Source of the DNA: UBA1181 sp963626555
GTDB lineage: Bacteria > Bacteroidota > Bacteroidia > Bacteroidales > Paludibacteraceae
DNA: 60,542 nucleotides
Direction: 5' to 3'
NCBI GenBank assembly: GCA_963626555.1
Contig: CAVFXQ010000012.1
Coordinates: 1-60,542, forward strand
Below, one piece after another: positions 45,226 through 53,565 of the stretch. The notes under the pieces are model-generated. The model ran no database searches, had not been told where the DNA came from, and saw nothing but the letters and a program-made list of their open reading frames with translations. Position 1 is the stretch's first letter. Each line of letters starts with the position of its first letter. Both the position numbers and the translations under genes were made by a program.

Positions 45226-45699
45226 ATGAAAAATGAAGAATGTAATGGTGAGGTTGAAAACGAAATAGTCTCTGATACCTATTTTATGAAGCAAGCTATT
45301 GCAGAAGCAAAAAAAGCGGAGGCAAAAGATGAAGTTCCCATTGGAGCAGTCATTGTTTGCAAAGGAAAAATCATTGCACGTGCCCATAATCTAACAGAAA
45401 CACTCACTGATGTTACTGCCCACGCCGAAATGCAGGCGATAACCATGGCAGCTAATTATTTAGGGGCTAAATATCTTACAGACTGTACGTTGTATGTAAC
45501 CGTTGAACCCTGTCCGATGTGTGCAGGAGCAATTGGTTGGGCTCAAATCAAACGAGTGGTTTATGGCTCAAAAGACGAAAAACGAGGTTATAACCTCTTA
45601 GCTCCCAAAGCGTTACATCCTAAGTGTCAAGTTACAAGTGGTATTCAAGAAGATACATGTACACACATAATGAAAGAATTCTTTCAGAAAAAAAGGTGA
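45226..45699 (+). CDS. tadA: tRNA-specific adenosine deaminase
   Basis: Deaminates A34 to inosine in tRNA-Arg. 157 aa. The zinc-dependent deaminase motif HAEMQA at 66-71 gives H66 and E68, and PCPMCAG gives C96 and C99. The rest (GAVIVCKGKIIARAHN, VEPCPMC) is typical. About 20 residues precede the conserved start of the family, so an internal start is possible. Follows the RHH gene by 22 bases. Confidence 0.95.
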   Translation: MKNEECNGEVENEIVSDTYFMKQAIAEAKKAEAKDEVPIGAVIVCKGKIIARAHNLTETLTDVTAHAEMQAITMAANYLGAKYLTDCTLYVTVEPCPMCAGAIGWAQIKRVVYGSKDEKRGYNLLAPKALHPKCQVTSGIQEDTCTHIMKEFFQKKR

Positions 45700-45861
45700 A
45701 AAGGATTTTTGTTACGAAAACCACCTGTTTTTACTAAAAAACATGTAAATTACTACCCTATTTTGTTTTCCCTTTATCTTCTTACAAAAGGAGAATAAGG
45801 AATTGTTTTCCGTAAAAAAACAAGTTTTTTAGAGAGGTACTTTTCATTAAAATTAAAATCA

Positions 45862-48006
45862 ATGACAAATCGAGAATTTGAAATATTATATAAAAAAATC
45901 ATTGCGCAAGCAATAGAGAAAGAACTCAATGTAAGTTTTTACGAATTGCAGAGGATGATTGCAGAAACCAATAATTCTGAACTGAGCGACCAATGTCGGA
46001 TGGTGGAAGGAACCTATAAAAACCTACTAAATTATGCGATGAATGGCATTATAGATCCATCACAGGAGTCTATATACGTCCAATTACAGACAGACTTACT
46101 ACGATTGGCGGACAAGGCACGCGACATTTATTTTACAAAGAACTCAACTAATATTGTCTATCAGAAAAAGAGAGAGGTTCAACGCACTCGGACAAAAACA
46201 AATGACCTTTCACAATATAGCATAGCTGAATGTTTTCATAATATTTTCCAATATATATGGCTAACAGAGTTTTTCAGTAGCAATGATGTGGCGACAGTAA
46301 AGAACATTTTCGACTCAGATGATGTGGCAATAGAAGAGAAATGCGTGTACATTACAGCAATCACATTGGCATTATTACGGACCTACGATGAAAGCAAATT
46401 TCATATCTTGCTTGATCTGGTGGAGAGCAAAGCGGAAATGTTGCAACAAAGAGCGTTGGTGGGACTAATATTCTGCGTTAACGCACATCAGAAGCGAATT
46501 TCAATAGCGAAGAACCTCAACGCACGATTTTTGATGATGTTTCAAGATGAAAATTTGGCTGAAGATTTAAAAGAAACTATCATACAGATATTGAGAAGTA
46601 ACGAGACGGAGAAATTCACTAAAAAAATGAGAGAAGAACTGCCAAACATATTGAAGAACACTCCATTCGCAAAACCTTTAAACGATCAGAATATCAACAT
46701 TAATAAACTGTTAAACGCTGATAAAGAAGAACTTGAGAAAATGGATGAAATCAATCCCGATTGGCAATCAATGATTGAGAACAATTCTATCTCAGAAAAA
46801 GCCAAAGAAATTTCAGAATTTCAGATGGAAGGAGGAGACATCTTTATGGGTACTTTTTCACAGTTAAAACAATACCCTTTCTTCAATAACATAGAGAATT
46901 GGTTTTTACCATTTTATGACGAAAACATCTTTGGATCATTCAAGGCACCAAACATAGACACATCGGTCATAGAATCGCTTGTCGGACTACCATTTTTGTG
47001 CAATTCAGACAAGTATTCAATGTTGGCCTCCTACGCTGAAATACCAACAGAATTGAGGTCAATGCTCATGCGAACCATTCTAACGAATAAAGAACAAATC
47101 GCAGAAATGAAAGATGGTGAGTTGACAACAGAGACAAACAAGAAGATGATTTTGATTGCATATATCCAAGATTTACATAGATTTTACAAATTAAACAAGG
47201 ATAAAAATGATTTTTATAATCCATTGATCAACTTAAAAAATCTTCATGAGAATTTAATTGTAAAGATAAATCCACGATCAAACCACATCCTGCGAACTAT
47301 CTGCGACTATCAGATGAAGAAAGAAAATTACGACTTAGCTGTAGAAATTTCGGAAAAATTGTTAGAAGAAGAGCCAAATGATGTAGACTTGACGCAAAAA
47401 ACAGCGTTATGTTATCAAAAATTGGGAAATTATGAGAAAGCCATTTTCTATTACGAAAAGGCAGATGGTTTGATGGAGAATGACATCTGGGTGATAGAGC
47501 ATTTAGCATACTGTCAGAAGCAGATAGGAAACAACACAGACAGTCTTTCAAATTATGAAAGATGTTTGTCTTTACAACCTGACAACATCAAATATCAAAA
47601 AAACATAGGAAGTTGCTTAATACAATTAGAACGATACGAAGAAGCATTAAAAATACTCTACAAAATAGACTACCTTGACCCTGAGAATACCTATTCGGCA
47701 AAAGCGATTGGATGGTGTTCGTTTGTTTGTCATAAGTTGGAGAATGCAGAAAAGTATTATAAGAAGAGTCAAAAGGAAAACCGCAACGAAAATGATTGGA
47801 TGAACATTGGACACATCCTACTATGCGAAAAGAAGATAGAAGAATCCATATCCTATTATAAAGAGGCATATCAGAAGATTGGCAAAGAAAAGCAGCAATT
47901 TGCAAAGATGTTTAGTGCAGACGAAGCAATATTAGTAAACAATGGAGTGAAAGCTGAAGAATTTTCGTTAGTACGCGACTATATTCTATACAAAATAGAA
48001 GAATAG
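45862..48006 (+). CDS. Large cytoplasmic tetratricopeptide-repeat protein
   Basis: A 714-aa protein without a signal peptide. The first about 480 residues are helical with no recognised motif. From about 480 to 690 there are at least five TPR units (YDLAVEISEKLLEEEPNDVD, YEKAIFYYEKADGLMENDIW, SNYERCLSLQPDN, YEEALKILYKIDYLDPENTY). TPRs mediate protein-protein contact. The protein stands alone between tadA (162 bases away) and the nuo leader, and I cannot assign a pathway. Bacteroidales genomes carry related long TPR proteins. Confidence 0.8.
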   Translation: MTNREFEILYKKIIAQAIEKELNVSFYELQRMIAETNNSELSDQCRMVEGTYKNLLNYAMNGIIDPSQESIYVQLQTDLLRLADKARDIYFTKNSTNIVYQKKREVQRTRTKTNDLSQYSIAECFHNIFQYIWLTEFFSSNDVATVKNIFDSDDVAIEEKCVYITAITLALLRTYDESKFHILLDLVESKAEMLQQRALVGLIFCVNAHQKRISIAKNLNARFLMMFQDENLAEDLKETIIQILRSNETEKFTKKMREELPNILKNTPFAKPLNDQNININKLLNADKEELEKMDEINPDWQSMIENNSISEKAKEISEFQMEGGDIFMGTFSQLKQYPFFNNIENWFLPFYDENIFGSFKAPNIDTSVIESLVGLPFLCNSDKYSMLASYAEIPTELRSMLMRTILTNKEQIAEMKDGELTTETNKKMILIAYIQDLHRFYKLNKDKNDFYNPLINLKNLHENLIVKINPRSNHILRTICDYQMKKENYDLAVEISEKLLEEEPNDVDLTQKTALCYQKLGNYEKAIFYYEKADGLMENDIWVIEHLAYCQKQIGNNTDSLSNYERCLSLQPDNIKYQKNIGSCLIQLERYEEALKILYKIDYLDPENTYSAKAIGWCSFVCHKLENAEKYYKKSQKENRNENDWMNIGHILLCEKKIEESISYYKEAYQKIGKEKQQFAKMFSADEAILVNNGVKAEEFSLVRDYILYKIEE

Positions 48007-48052
48007 AAGTGATATAAATGTTAAAAAGAGAAAAAGAGACGAGTCCATTGCT

Positions 48053-48097
48053 CACTTTGCAGTATTAAACATATATTTTGCTTACACTTTGCACTAT
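48053..48097. repeat. Near-identical 13-bp direct repeat
   Basis: CACTTTGCAGTAT (48053-48065) and CACTTTGCACTAT (48085-48097) differ at one base and start 32 bases apart, about three helical turns. This spacing is compatible with paired regulator binding on one face of the DNA. They lie in the untranscribed-looking first part of the 496-base gap between the TPR gene and nuoA. Confidence 0.45.
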
Positions 48098-48131
48098 AAT
48101 AAAAGAAAATAACGACTTTTTGTAAGCAAAA
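48077..48131. repeat. 10-bp inverted repeat with long loop
   Basis: TTTTGCTTAC (48077-48086) and GTAAGCAAAA (48122-48131) are perfect inverted copies 35 bases apart. No T-run follows either arm, so it is not an obvious terminator. It overlaps the direct repeat copy at 48085-48097. Confidence 0.4.
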
Positions 48132-48208
48132 CAACGGCAAAGAGAGCGTTACACAAAGAAACACTTTCAATTTGTCAGAAAAAAAGCGCAAAAAACGATG
48201 TGTTTTTC

Positions 48209-48239
48209 TTGGCAAACTCAAATAACTTTTTCAAATTTG
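48209..48239 (+). promoter_or_regulatory. Probable promoter of the nuo leader and operon
   Basis: TTG (48209-48211), 20 bases, CAAATTTG (48232-48239). The spacing is ideal; the -7 element differs from TAnnTTTG at the first base. Predicted transcription starts about 38 bases before the leader ORF ATG. Confidence 0.5.
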
Positions 48240-48285
48240 CCTGTGAATTTTCATAATTTTTAAGATTTAAAAACGAGAAAAACGA

Positions 48286-48411
48286 ATGGCTTCTAAACAC
48301 AACATTTACAAGCAGTTGAAGGACCAGAATGTTCTTCATTGTATGTTTGTCGCTGGTTCAGCATCCTTGTGTAAGTGTGAGATGGAGTTCGTTTCGCCGA
48401 GAGAAGAGTAG
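48286..48411 (+). CDS. Short leader ORF before nuoA (41 aa)
   Basis: ATG at 48286, TAG at 48409-48411. The product begins MASKHNIYKQLKDQ and later has three cysteines in a HCMF and CKCE context. No family is recognised. It is preceded by a promoter-like site and AACGAGAAAAACGA, and its stop is directly followed by an intrinsic terminator. This arrangement (leader peptide plus terminator just upstream of an operon) is that of an attenuator, or it may be a small independent gene. Either reading makes it more than a chance ORF. Confidence 0.5.
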   Translation: MASKHNIYKQLKDQNVLHCMFVAGSASLCKCEMEFVSPREE

Positions 48412-48440
48412 ACTGTATTCTGCAACGAATACAGTTTTTT
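48412..48440 (+). terminator. Intrinsic terminator directly after the leader ORF
   Basis: ACTGTATTC (48412-48420) and GAATACAGT (48427-48435), a perfect 9-bp stem with a 6-nt loop, followed by a T-run (TTTTTTCCGTTTTT). It begins one base after the leader stop codon and 63 bases before nuoA. Confidence 0.85.
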
Positions 48441-48502
48441 CCGTTTTTAAAGGTGAGTTATAAATATGAATTAGAAGTAAAATTAATTAATAACCAACAG
48501 TA

Positions 48503-48856
48503 ATGAGTTCAGGTGAGATTTTTATTGTAGTGTTGGTGACGGCGATCGTCATGGTGACGGGGGCTTTGCTAATCGGCTGGCTTTTGTCTCCAAAATCGAC
48601 CAATGCACAAAAAGGAGAACCGTACGAGTGTGGTATCCTGACGAGGGGTACATCATGGATGCAGTTCAGAATTGGCTACTATCTATTCGCCATCCTCTTT
48701 CTGATGTTCGACGTGGAGACAGTGTTGTTGTTTCCATGGGCAACGATCATGCAGTCATTAGGGGCGGTAGGATTAGTTAGTGTGCTGTTCTTCCTCTTCA
48801 TTCTCGTTCTCGGATTAGCGTACGCATGGAAGAAAGGAGCGTTAGAATGGAAGTAA
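48503..48856 (+). CDS. nuoA: NADH-quinone oxidoreductase subunit A
   Basis: A 117-aa membrane subunit with three helices (about 6-28, 60-82 and 88-110). The conserved cytoplasmic loop contains KGEPYECGIL, with the family cysteine, and FDVETVLLFPW. First gene of the complex I operon. No strong promoter is seen between it and the leader terminator, so its expression likely depends on read-through. Overlaps nuoB by 10 bases. Confidence 0.96.
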   Translation: MSSGEIFIVVLVTAIVMVTGALLIGWLLSPKSTNAQKGEPYECGILTRGTSWMQFRIGYYLFAILFLMFDVETVLLFPWATIMQSLGAVGLVSVLFFLFILVLGLAYAWKKGALEWK

Positions 48857-49458
48857 AAGACATCAAGATTAAAAACATGAAGACGGAGGACTTCAAGGAC
48901 AATGCGTACTTGGAGAAATACGTTGAGGAACTTCAGAAAGGTGGAGTCAACGTGTTTGTTGGTGTTTTAGACGACATCATCAACTGGGGACGTTCCAATT
49001 CAGTTTGGCCACTCACCTTCGCCACAAGCTGTTGTGGTATTGAGTTTATGTGTGTAGGTGCGGCGCGTACCGACTTTGCGCGTTTCGGTTGGGAGGTGAC
49101 GAGAAACTCGCCACGTCAGGCAGACGTTATCTTTGTAGCAGGTACGATTGTACACAAGATGGCTCCAGTGTTGAAACGTTTGTACGACCAGATGGCAGAA
49201 CCAAAGTATGTCATTGCAGTCGGCGGGTGTGCAATCGGCGGAGGACCATTCCAAGATTCTTACCATGTTGTGAAAGGAGTCAACGAGATTATTCCGGTTG
49301 ACGTGTATGTGCCAGGCTGTCCACCAAGACCAGATGCCATGCTTTATGGTATGATGCAACTTCAGAGAAAAATCAAAGTGGAGAATTTCTTCAAACTGCC
49401 AGAGAAGCCAGTTGTGGATATGTCTTCATCAAACAATCAAACGGAAGAGAAGAAGTAG
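48847..49458 (+). CDS. nuoB: NADH-quinone oxidoreductase subunit B
   Basis: Carries the terminal [4Fe-4S] cluster N2 that reduces quinone. With the start at 48847 (MEVKDIKIKN) the ligands are C62, C63 (TSCCGIEF), C128 (GGCAIGGG) and C158 (PGCPPRPD). An upstream ATG at 48826 would add seven residues, but 48847 is preceded by GAAAGGAG, a rare good Shine-Dalgarno in this phylum, and gives the short overlap usual in operons. Length 203 aa. Confidence 0.95.
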   Translation: MEVKDIKIKNMKTEDFKDNAYLEKYVEELQKGGVNVFVGVLDDIINWGRSNSVWPLTFATSCCGIEFMCVGAARTDFARFGWEVTRNSPRQADVIFVAGTIVHKMAPVLKRLYDQMAEPKYVIAVGGCAIGGGPFQDSYHVVKGVNEIIPVDVYVPGCPPRPDAMLYGMMQLQRKIKVENFFKLPEKPVVDMSSSNNQTEEKK

Positions 49459-49461
49459 GAT

Positions 49462-51090
49462 ATGAAAACTATTCAAGATATTATAGCAACTGTTGACTCT
49501 TCTCTCGTTGTAGAGGAGAAACAATACCCTACTGTCAGCATTTCGCCCAATCAACTCCGCAAGGTGGCAGAGAGATTGAAGGCGGAAGGTTTCGATGTTT
49601 TGTTGAACCTCACGGGAGTCGACAAAAAGGAGAACATGGAAGTTGTCTATCATCTGACTTCCACCGTTGATAAACATGCTTTTATGGTTTTGAAGGCGGT
49701 TACACCTAATCGTGAACAGCTTGAAATTCCAACAGTAAGCGATATTTGGGAATCAGCCAATTTGTTTGAACGTGAAGCATACGATTTCTTTGGATTTCGC
49801 TTCATTGACCACCCAGACATGCGTCGCATATTTTTGCGTCATAACTGGAATGGCTATCCATTAAGAAAAGACTACGATGCGAACCCCGAACTTAACCCTG
49901 TCTCGGTAAATAATGAATCAGTCGAGAACATGGAGGATTCGAAAACCATTACATTCGACAAAGATGGAAATTTGGTTACGAAAACAAATGAGTTGTTTGG
50001 CAAGCATGACTATGTGGTGAACATCGGACCGCAGCACCCTGCAACACACGGAGTTTTGCACCTTCGTGTGTCATTGGATGGTGAGATCGTCAAGAAAGTT
50101 GACCCTAACTTCGGATACATCCACCGTGGAATTGAGAAGATGTGTGAGACACGCACCTACCCCCAGATTTTGCATTTGACAGAACGTCTCGACTACCTTT
50201 CAGGAGCGATCAACCGCCACGCTTTCTGCCTTTGCGTAGAAAATGCAATGGGAATTGAAGTTCCAAAGAGAGCTCAAGCCATTCGTATCATCTTTGATGA
50301 GTTGACTCGTATCGCATCTCACTTGTTAGGATGGGGATGTATGTGTATGGATATGGGATCTATTACCGCCTTCATCTATGGTATGCGAGATCGTGAAAAA
50401 ATCATGGACATATTTGAGGAAACAGGCGGAGGTCGTCTTATGGTTGGATACAACGTTATCGGAGGAGTAGCCAACGAGGTGAGTCCGAAGTTTGTTGACC
50501 AAGTCAAGGAGTTCATTCCATATATGCGCAAGATGATAAAAGAGTATCATATTCTCTTCACAAACAACCCTATCGCCAAGGGCCGTATGGATAATATCGG
50601 ATTCTTGACAAAGGAGAAGGCTGCATCATTAGGCGTTACTGGGCCATCAGGAAGAGCATCAGGATGGGCATGCGACGTAAGAAAAATTGCACCTTACGCA
50701 GGGTATGAGAACTTGGATTTCGAAGAAGTAATCAGACAAGACGGAGGTACATTCGACCGATATCTGATTCGTTTGGACGAGATTGAGCAGTCGCTTCGCA
50801 TCATTGAGCAACTCATCAACAACCTACCAGACGATGGATTCAAGGCGAAAGTTCCAGCGTTGATCAAGTTGCCAGAAGGAGAATACTACCAACGAGTTGA
50901 GAATGCCAGAGGAGACTTCGGCGTTTACATCAACAGTACAGGAGGTAAGAATCCATACCGTGTGAAATTCCGCTCTCCATGTATGACATTGATTTCAGCA
51001 TTGGATCCATTGTGTCAGAACGAGAAAATAGCCGATTTGATTATGATTGGAGCATCTCTTGACTATGTAATTCCATGCGCAGATCGTTAA
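49462..51090 (+). CDS. nuoCD: Fused NADH-quinone oxidoreductase subunits C and D
   Basis: A 542-aa fusion. The NuoC part (about 1-150) contains ESANLFEREAYDFFGFRF and RKDYDANPELNPV. After a linker the NuoD part (about 185 onward) contains GPQHPATHGVLHLRVSLDGE and GRMDNIGFLTKE, and ends IGASLDYVIPCADR. NuoD together with NuoB forms the quinone pocket. The fusion occurs in Bacteroidetes and some enterobacteria. It begins 3 bases after nuoB. Confidence 0.95.
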   Translation: MKTIQDIIATVDSSLVVEEKQYPTVSISPNQLRKVAERLKAEGFDVLLNLTGVDKKENMEVVYHLTSTVDKHAFMVLKAVTPNREQLEIPTVSDIWESANLFEREAYDFFGFRFIDHPDMRRIFLRHNWNGYPLRKDYDANPELNPVSVNNESVENMEDSKTITFDKDGNLVTKTNELFGKHDYVVNIGPQHPATHGVLHLRVSLDGEIVKKVDPNFGYIHRGIEKMCETRTYPQILHLTERLDYLSGAINRHAFCLCVENAMGIEVPKRAQAIRIIFDELTRIASHLLGWGCMCMDMGSITAFIYGMRDREKIMDIFEETGGGRLMVGYNVIGGVANEVSPKFVDQVKEFIPYMRKMIKEYHILFTNNPIAKGRMDNIGFLTKEKAASLGVTGPSGRASGWACDVRKIAPYAGYENLDFEEVIRQDGGTFDRYLIRLDEIEQSLRIIEQLINNLPDDGFKAKVPALIKLPEGEYYQRVENARGDFGVYINSTGGKNPYRVKFRSPCMTLISALDPLCQNEKIADLIMIGASLDYVIPCADR

Positions 51091-51135
51091 TGAGAGGAGC
51101 AGATTTCGAAACATTAAATCAAAGAAAATAAAAAG

Positions 51136-52215
51136 ATGTTAGTTTTAGAGTTAGGAAACATAGTAACGATGATACACCAAGCGCTTTCAAGTTCGTTGCC
51201 AGGATGGGCTACGAGTTTGGTAGAGTGGGTTATCATCGGTGCAGTATTGTTAACACTCTATGCGGTGTTGGCACTGATACTCATTTATTTGGAGCGTAAG
51301 ATATGTGCGCGTTTCCAATGTCGTTTAGGTCCCAATAGGGTTGGTCCGTTCGGAATATTCCAAAGTGTGGCCGATATGATTAAGATTTTGATAAAAGAAC
51401 TGATCCACATCAACAATGTAGACCAATTGTTGTTTAAAGCTGCATTGTTCTTTGCACTAGCAGGTTCATTCTGTACGTTTGGGGCATTGCAGTTTGGTCA
51501 AGGTTTGGTATGCATTGATTTCAATGTCGGAGTATTCTACCTTTTAGCAATTTCCTCCTTGGGAGTTCTTGGAATTTTGTTGGCAGGATGGTCAAGTAAC
51601 AACAAGTACACCTTAATCGGAGCAATGCGTTGTGGTGCACAACTCATCAGCTACGAGTTGTCTGCAGGACTTTCATTGATGGCAATGGTACTTTTGTCTG
51701 GTTCACTCCAGATTTCAGACATCATTGCAGGTCAGGCGAATGCGTGGTATATATTTCAAGCGCCGTTGCCAGCACTCGTAGCCTTCATCATTTACTTGAT
51801 TGCAGGACATGCAGAGACCAATCGTGGACCATTTGACTTGCCTGAGGCTGAATCTGAGTTGACAGCAGGATACCACACAGAGTATTCAGGAATCCAATTT
51901 GGATTCTTCTATTTGGCAGAGTACTTGAACATGTTCATCATTGCGGGAATTGCAGCAACCGTATTCTTGGGCGGATGGCAGCCATTTCACATCAATGCAG
52001 AGTGGGCTGCAGGCTTTAACAGTGCGATGGATGTGATTCCATCATGGTTGTGGTTCTTCGGAAAAGTCTTTGCGTTGGTATTGCTCAGTTTGTGGGTAAG
52101 ATGGACGTTTCCAAGACTTAGAATTGACCAATTGTTGCACCTTGAATGGAAAATTTTGATGCCAATTAGTTTACTGAACTTGTTGGTTATGGCCGTATGG
52201 GTGATAATTTTTTAA
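51136..52215 (+). CDS. nuoH: NADH-quinone oxidoreductase subunit H
   Basis: A 359-aa membrane subunit at the junction of the matrix-like arm and membrane arm, with about eight helices. Characteristic segments are ERKICARFQCRLGPNRVGPF and ETNRGPFDLPEAESELTAGY, the quinone-site loops. It follows nuoCD by 45 bases. Confidence 0.96.
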   Translation: MLVLELGNIVTMIHQALSSSLPGWATSLVEWVIIGAVLLTLYAVLALILIYLERKICARFQCRLGPNRVGPFGIFQSVADMIKILIKELIHINNVDQLLFKAALFFALAGSFCTFGALQFGQGLVCIDFNVGVFYLLAISSLGVLGILLAGWSSNNKYTLIGAMRCGAQLISYELSAGLSLMAMVLLSGSLQISDIIAGQANAWYIFQAPLPALVAFIIYLIAGHAETNRGPFDLPEAESELTAGYHTEYSGIQFGFFYLAEYLNMFIIAGIAATVFLGGWQPFHINAEWAAGFNSAMDVIPSWLWFFGKVFALVLLSLWVRWTFPRLRIDQLLHLEWKILMPISLLNLLVMAVWVIIF

Positions 52216-52227
52216 AAAATTAGAGAG

Positions 52228-52704
52228 ATGATACAATATATAAAAGACTTATTTTCCGGCATTTGGAATTTATTGTTGGGAATGCGCATCTCCATGATAA
52301 ACTTCATCCGAAAGCCAATTACCGAGGAGTATCCAGAGAACAGAGGCAAGAAAGTGTATGCAGAACGTTTTCGTGGAGAATTGACAATGCCACACAATGC
52401 CAACAACGAACATAAGTGTACGGCGTGTGGTCTTTGCCAGATGAATTGTCCGAATGGAACGATTAAAATCATCAAAAAAGATGTAACAACCGAAGATGGA
52501 AAAACGAAGAAGGTTTTAGGACAATATTTGTATGACATCGGAAGTTGCACGTTCTGTGGACTTTGCACTATGAATTGTCCTCAGAAGGCGATTGTTTGGA
52601 GCAACAATTTCGAGCATTCAACCTTCACGAGAGATGCATTGATCAAGCAGTTGAACCATGAAGGTTCTAAATTAGAGGAGAAGAAAAATAACCCTCAACA
52701 ATAA
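52228..52704 (+). CDS. nuoI: NADH-quinone oxidoreductase subunit I
   Basis: An 8Fe-ferredoxin-like subunit, 158 aa. Two CxxCxxCxxxC motifs are visible, at C64-C67-C70-C74 (CTACGLCQMNC) and C107-C110-C113-C117 (CTFCGLCTMNC), which bind N6a and N6b. It relays electrons to NuoB. Because nuoEFG are absent, the electron donor to this subunit is probably not NADH via a NuoF flavin site (known for 11-subunit complexes; inference here). Confidence 0.96.
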   Translation: MIQYIKDLFSGIWNLLLGMRISMINFIRKPITEEYPENRGKKVYAERFRGELTMPHNANNEHKCTACGLCQMNCPNGTIKIIKKDVTTEDGKTKKVLGQYLYDIGSCTFCGLCTMNCPQKAIVWSNNFEHSTFTRDALIKQLNHEGSKLEEKKNNPQQ

Positions 52705-52710
52705 TCTGAT

Positions 52711-53253
52711 ATGGAATATTTAACAGCAAGTAATATCATTTTTGTCATACTGTCGGCCTGCGTTCTTTTGTTCGGGGTTTTGACGGTAACGACCACAAGA
52801 ATCTTACGCGCTGCCACCTATTTATTCTTCGTATTGTTCAGTATAGCAGGACTATACCTTCATATGAATTATGAATTCTTGGCTGCGGTTCAACTTTCCG
52901 TTTATGCGGGAGGTATTGTCGTTCTCTTCATTTTTGCCATTGTACTTATTAAAAGTTTGGGAGAACAGAAAGAGAAGACATCTAAGATAAAGTCGATTAT
53001 GGGAGCAGTGGCTGCACTTAGCGGGTTGGCACTAACGCTCATCACAGTTTTCAAGTACAAGTTTGTCACCGCCGATTTTACCCGTTCAGAAGAGATCGCC
53101 AACAATTTGGACATGCACCAAATTGGAGACACTTTAATGGGAACAAGCCAGTATCAATACCTGTTGCCGTTTGAGGCATCCAGCATATTGTTGCTTGCGT
53201 GCATTATCGGAAGTTTAGTAGTGGCACAAATCAATAAGGAGGACAAAAAATGA
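52711..53253 (+). CDS. nuoJ: NADH-quinone oxidoreductase subunit J
   Basis: A 180-aa five-helix membrane subunit. The conserved pi-bulge helix QLSVYAGGIVVLFIFAIVLI is present near residue 70. It begins 6 bases after nuoI and overlaps nuoK by 4 bases (ATGA), so nuoJ and nuoK are probably translationally coupled. Confidence 0.95.
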   Translation: MEYLTASNIIFVILSACVLLFGVLTVTTTRILRAATYLFFVLFSIAGLYLHMNYEFLAAVQLSVYAGGIVVLFIFAIVLIKSLGEQKEKTSKIKSIMGAVAALSGLALTLITVFKYKFVTADFTRSEEIANNLDMHQIGDTLMGTSQYQYLLPFEASSILLLACIIGSLVVAQINKEDKK

Positions 53254-53561
53254 GTATGCCATTAGAAAGTTACATTGTAGTCAGCACACTCCTCTTTTTT
53301 ATCGGAGTGTACGGTTTTATCGTACGTAAGAACCTCATTAGTATTTTAATGTCTACTGAGTTGATTCTCAACGCCGTAAACATTAATTTCGTTGCGTTCA
53401 ACAGATTTTTGTATCCTGACCAGTTGGAAGGTTTCATCTACAGTCTGTTTGTCATCGTCGTTGCGGCAGCAGAGACGGCAGTTGCTATTTCAATCATCAT
53501 CAATGTATATCGTAAGAATAGAAACATTGATGCGAAGAATATTAACGATTTAAAATACTAA
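53250..53561 (+). CDS. nuoK: NADH-quinone oxidoreductase subunit K
   Basis: A 103-aa three-helix subunit. It has the conserved GVYGFIVRKNLISILMSTEL start, with the glutamate of helix 2 in MSTELILNAVNINF, and FVIVVAAAETAVAISI containing the second key glutamate. Starts 4 bases inside nuoJ. Confidence 0.95.
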   Translation: MSMPLESYIVVSTLLFFIGVYGFIVRKNLISILMSTELILNAVNINFVAFNRFLYPDQLEGFIYSLFVIVVAAAETAVAISIIINVYRKNRNIDAKNINDLKY

Positions 53562-53565
53562 TGGC

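Noticed and set aside
45700..45861. Terminator or promoter between tadA and the TPR gene
   Set aside because: The gap has AT-rich runs and GGAGAATAAGGA, but no convincing stem with a T-run and no TAnnTTTG.
48826..48846. Upstream ATG for nuoB
   Set aside because: It lacks the Shine-Dalgarno and would enlarge the overlap with nuoA; 48847 has GAAAGGAG and the family start.
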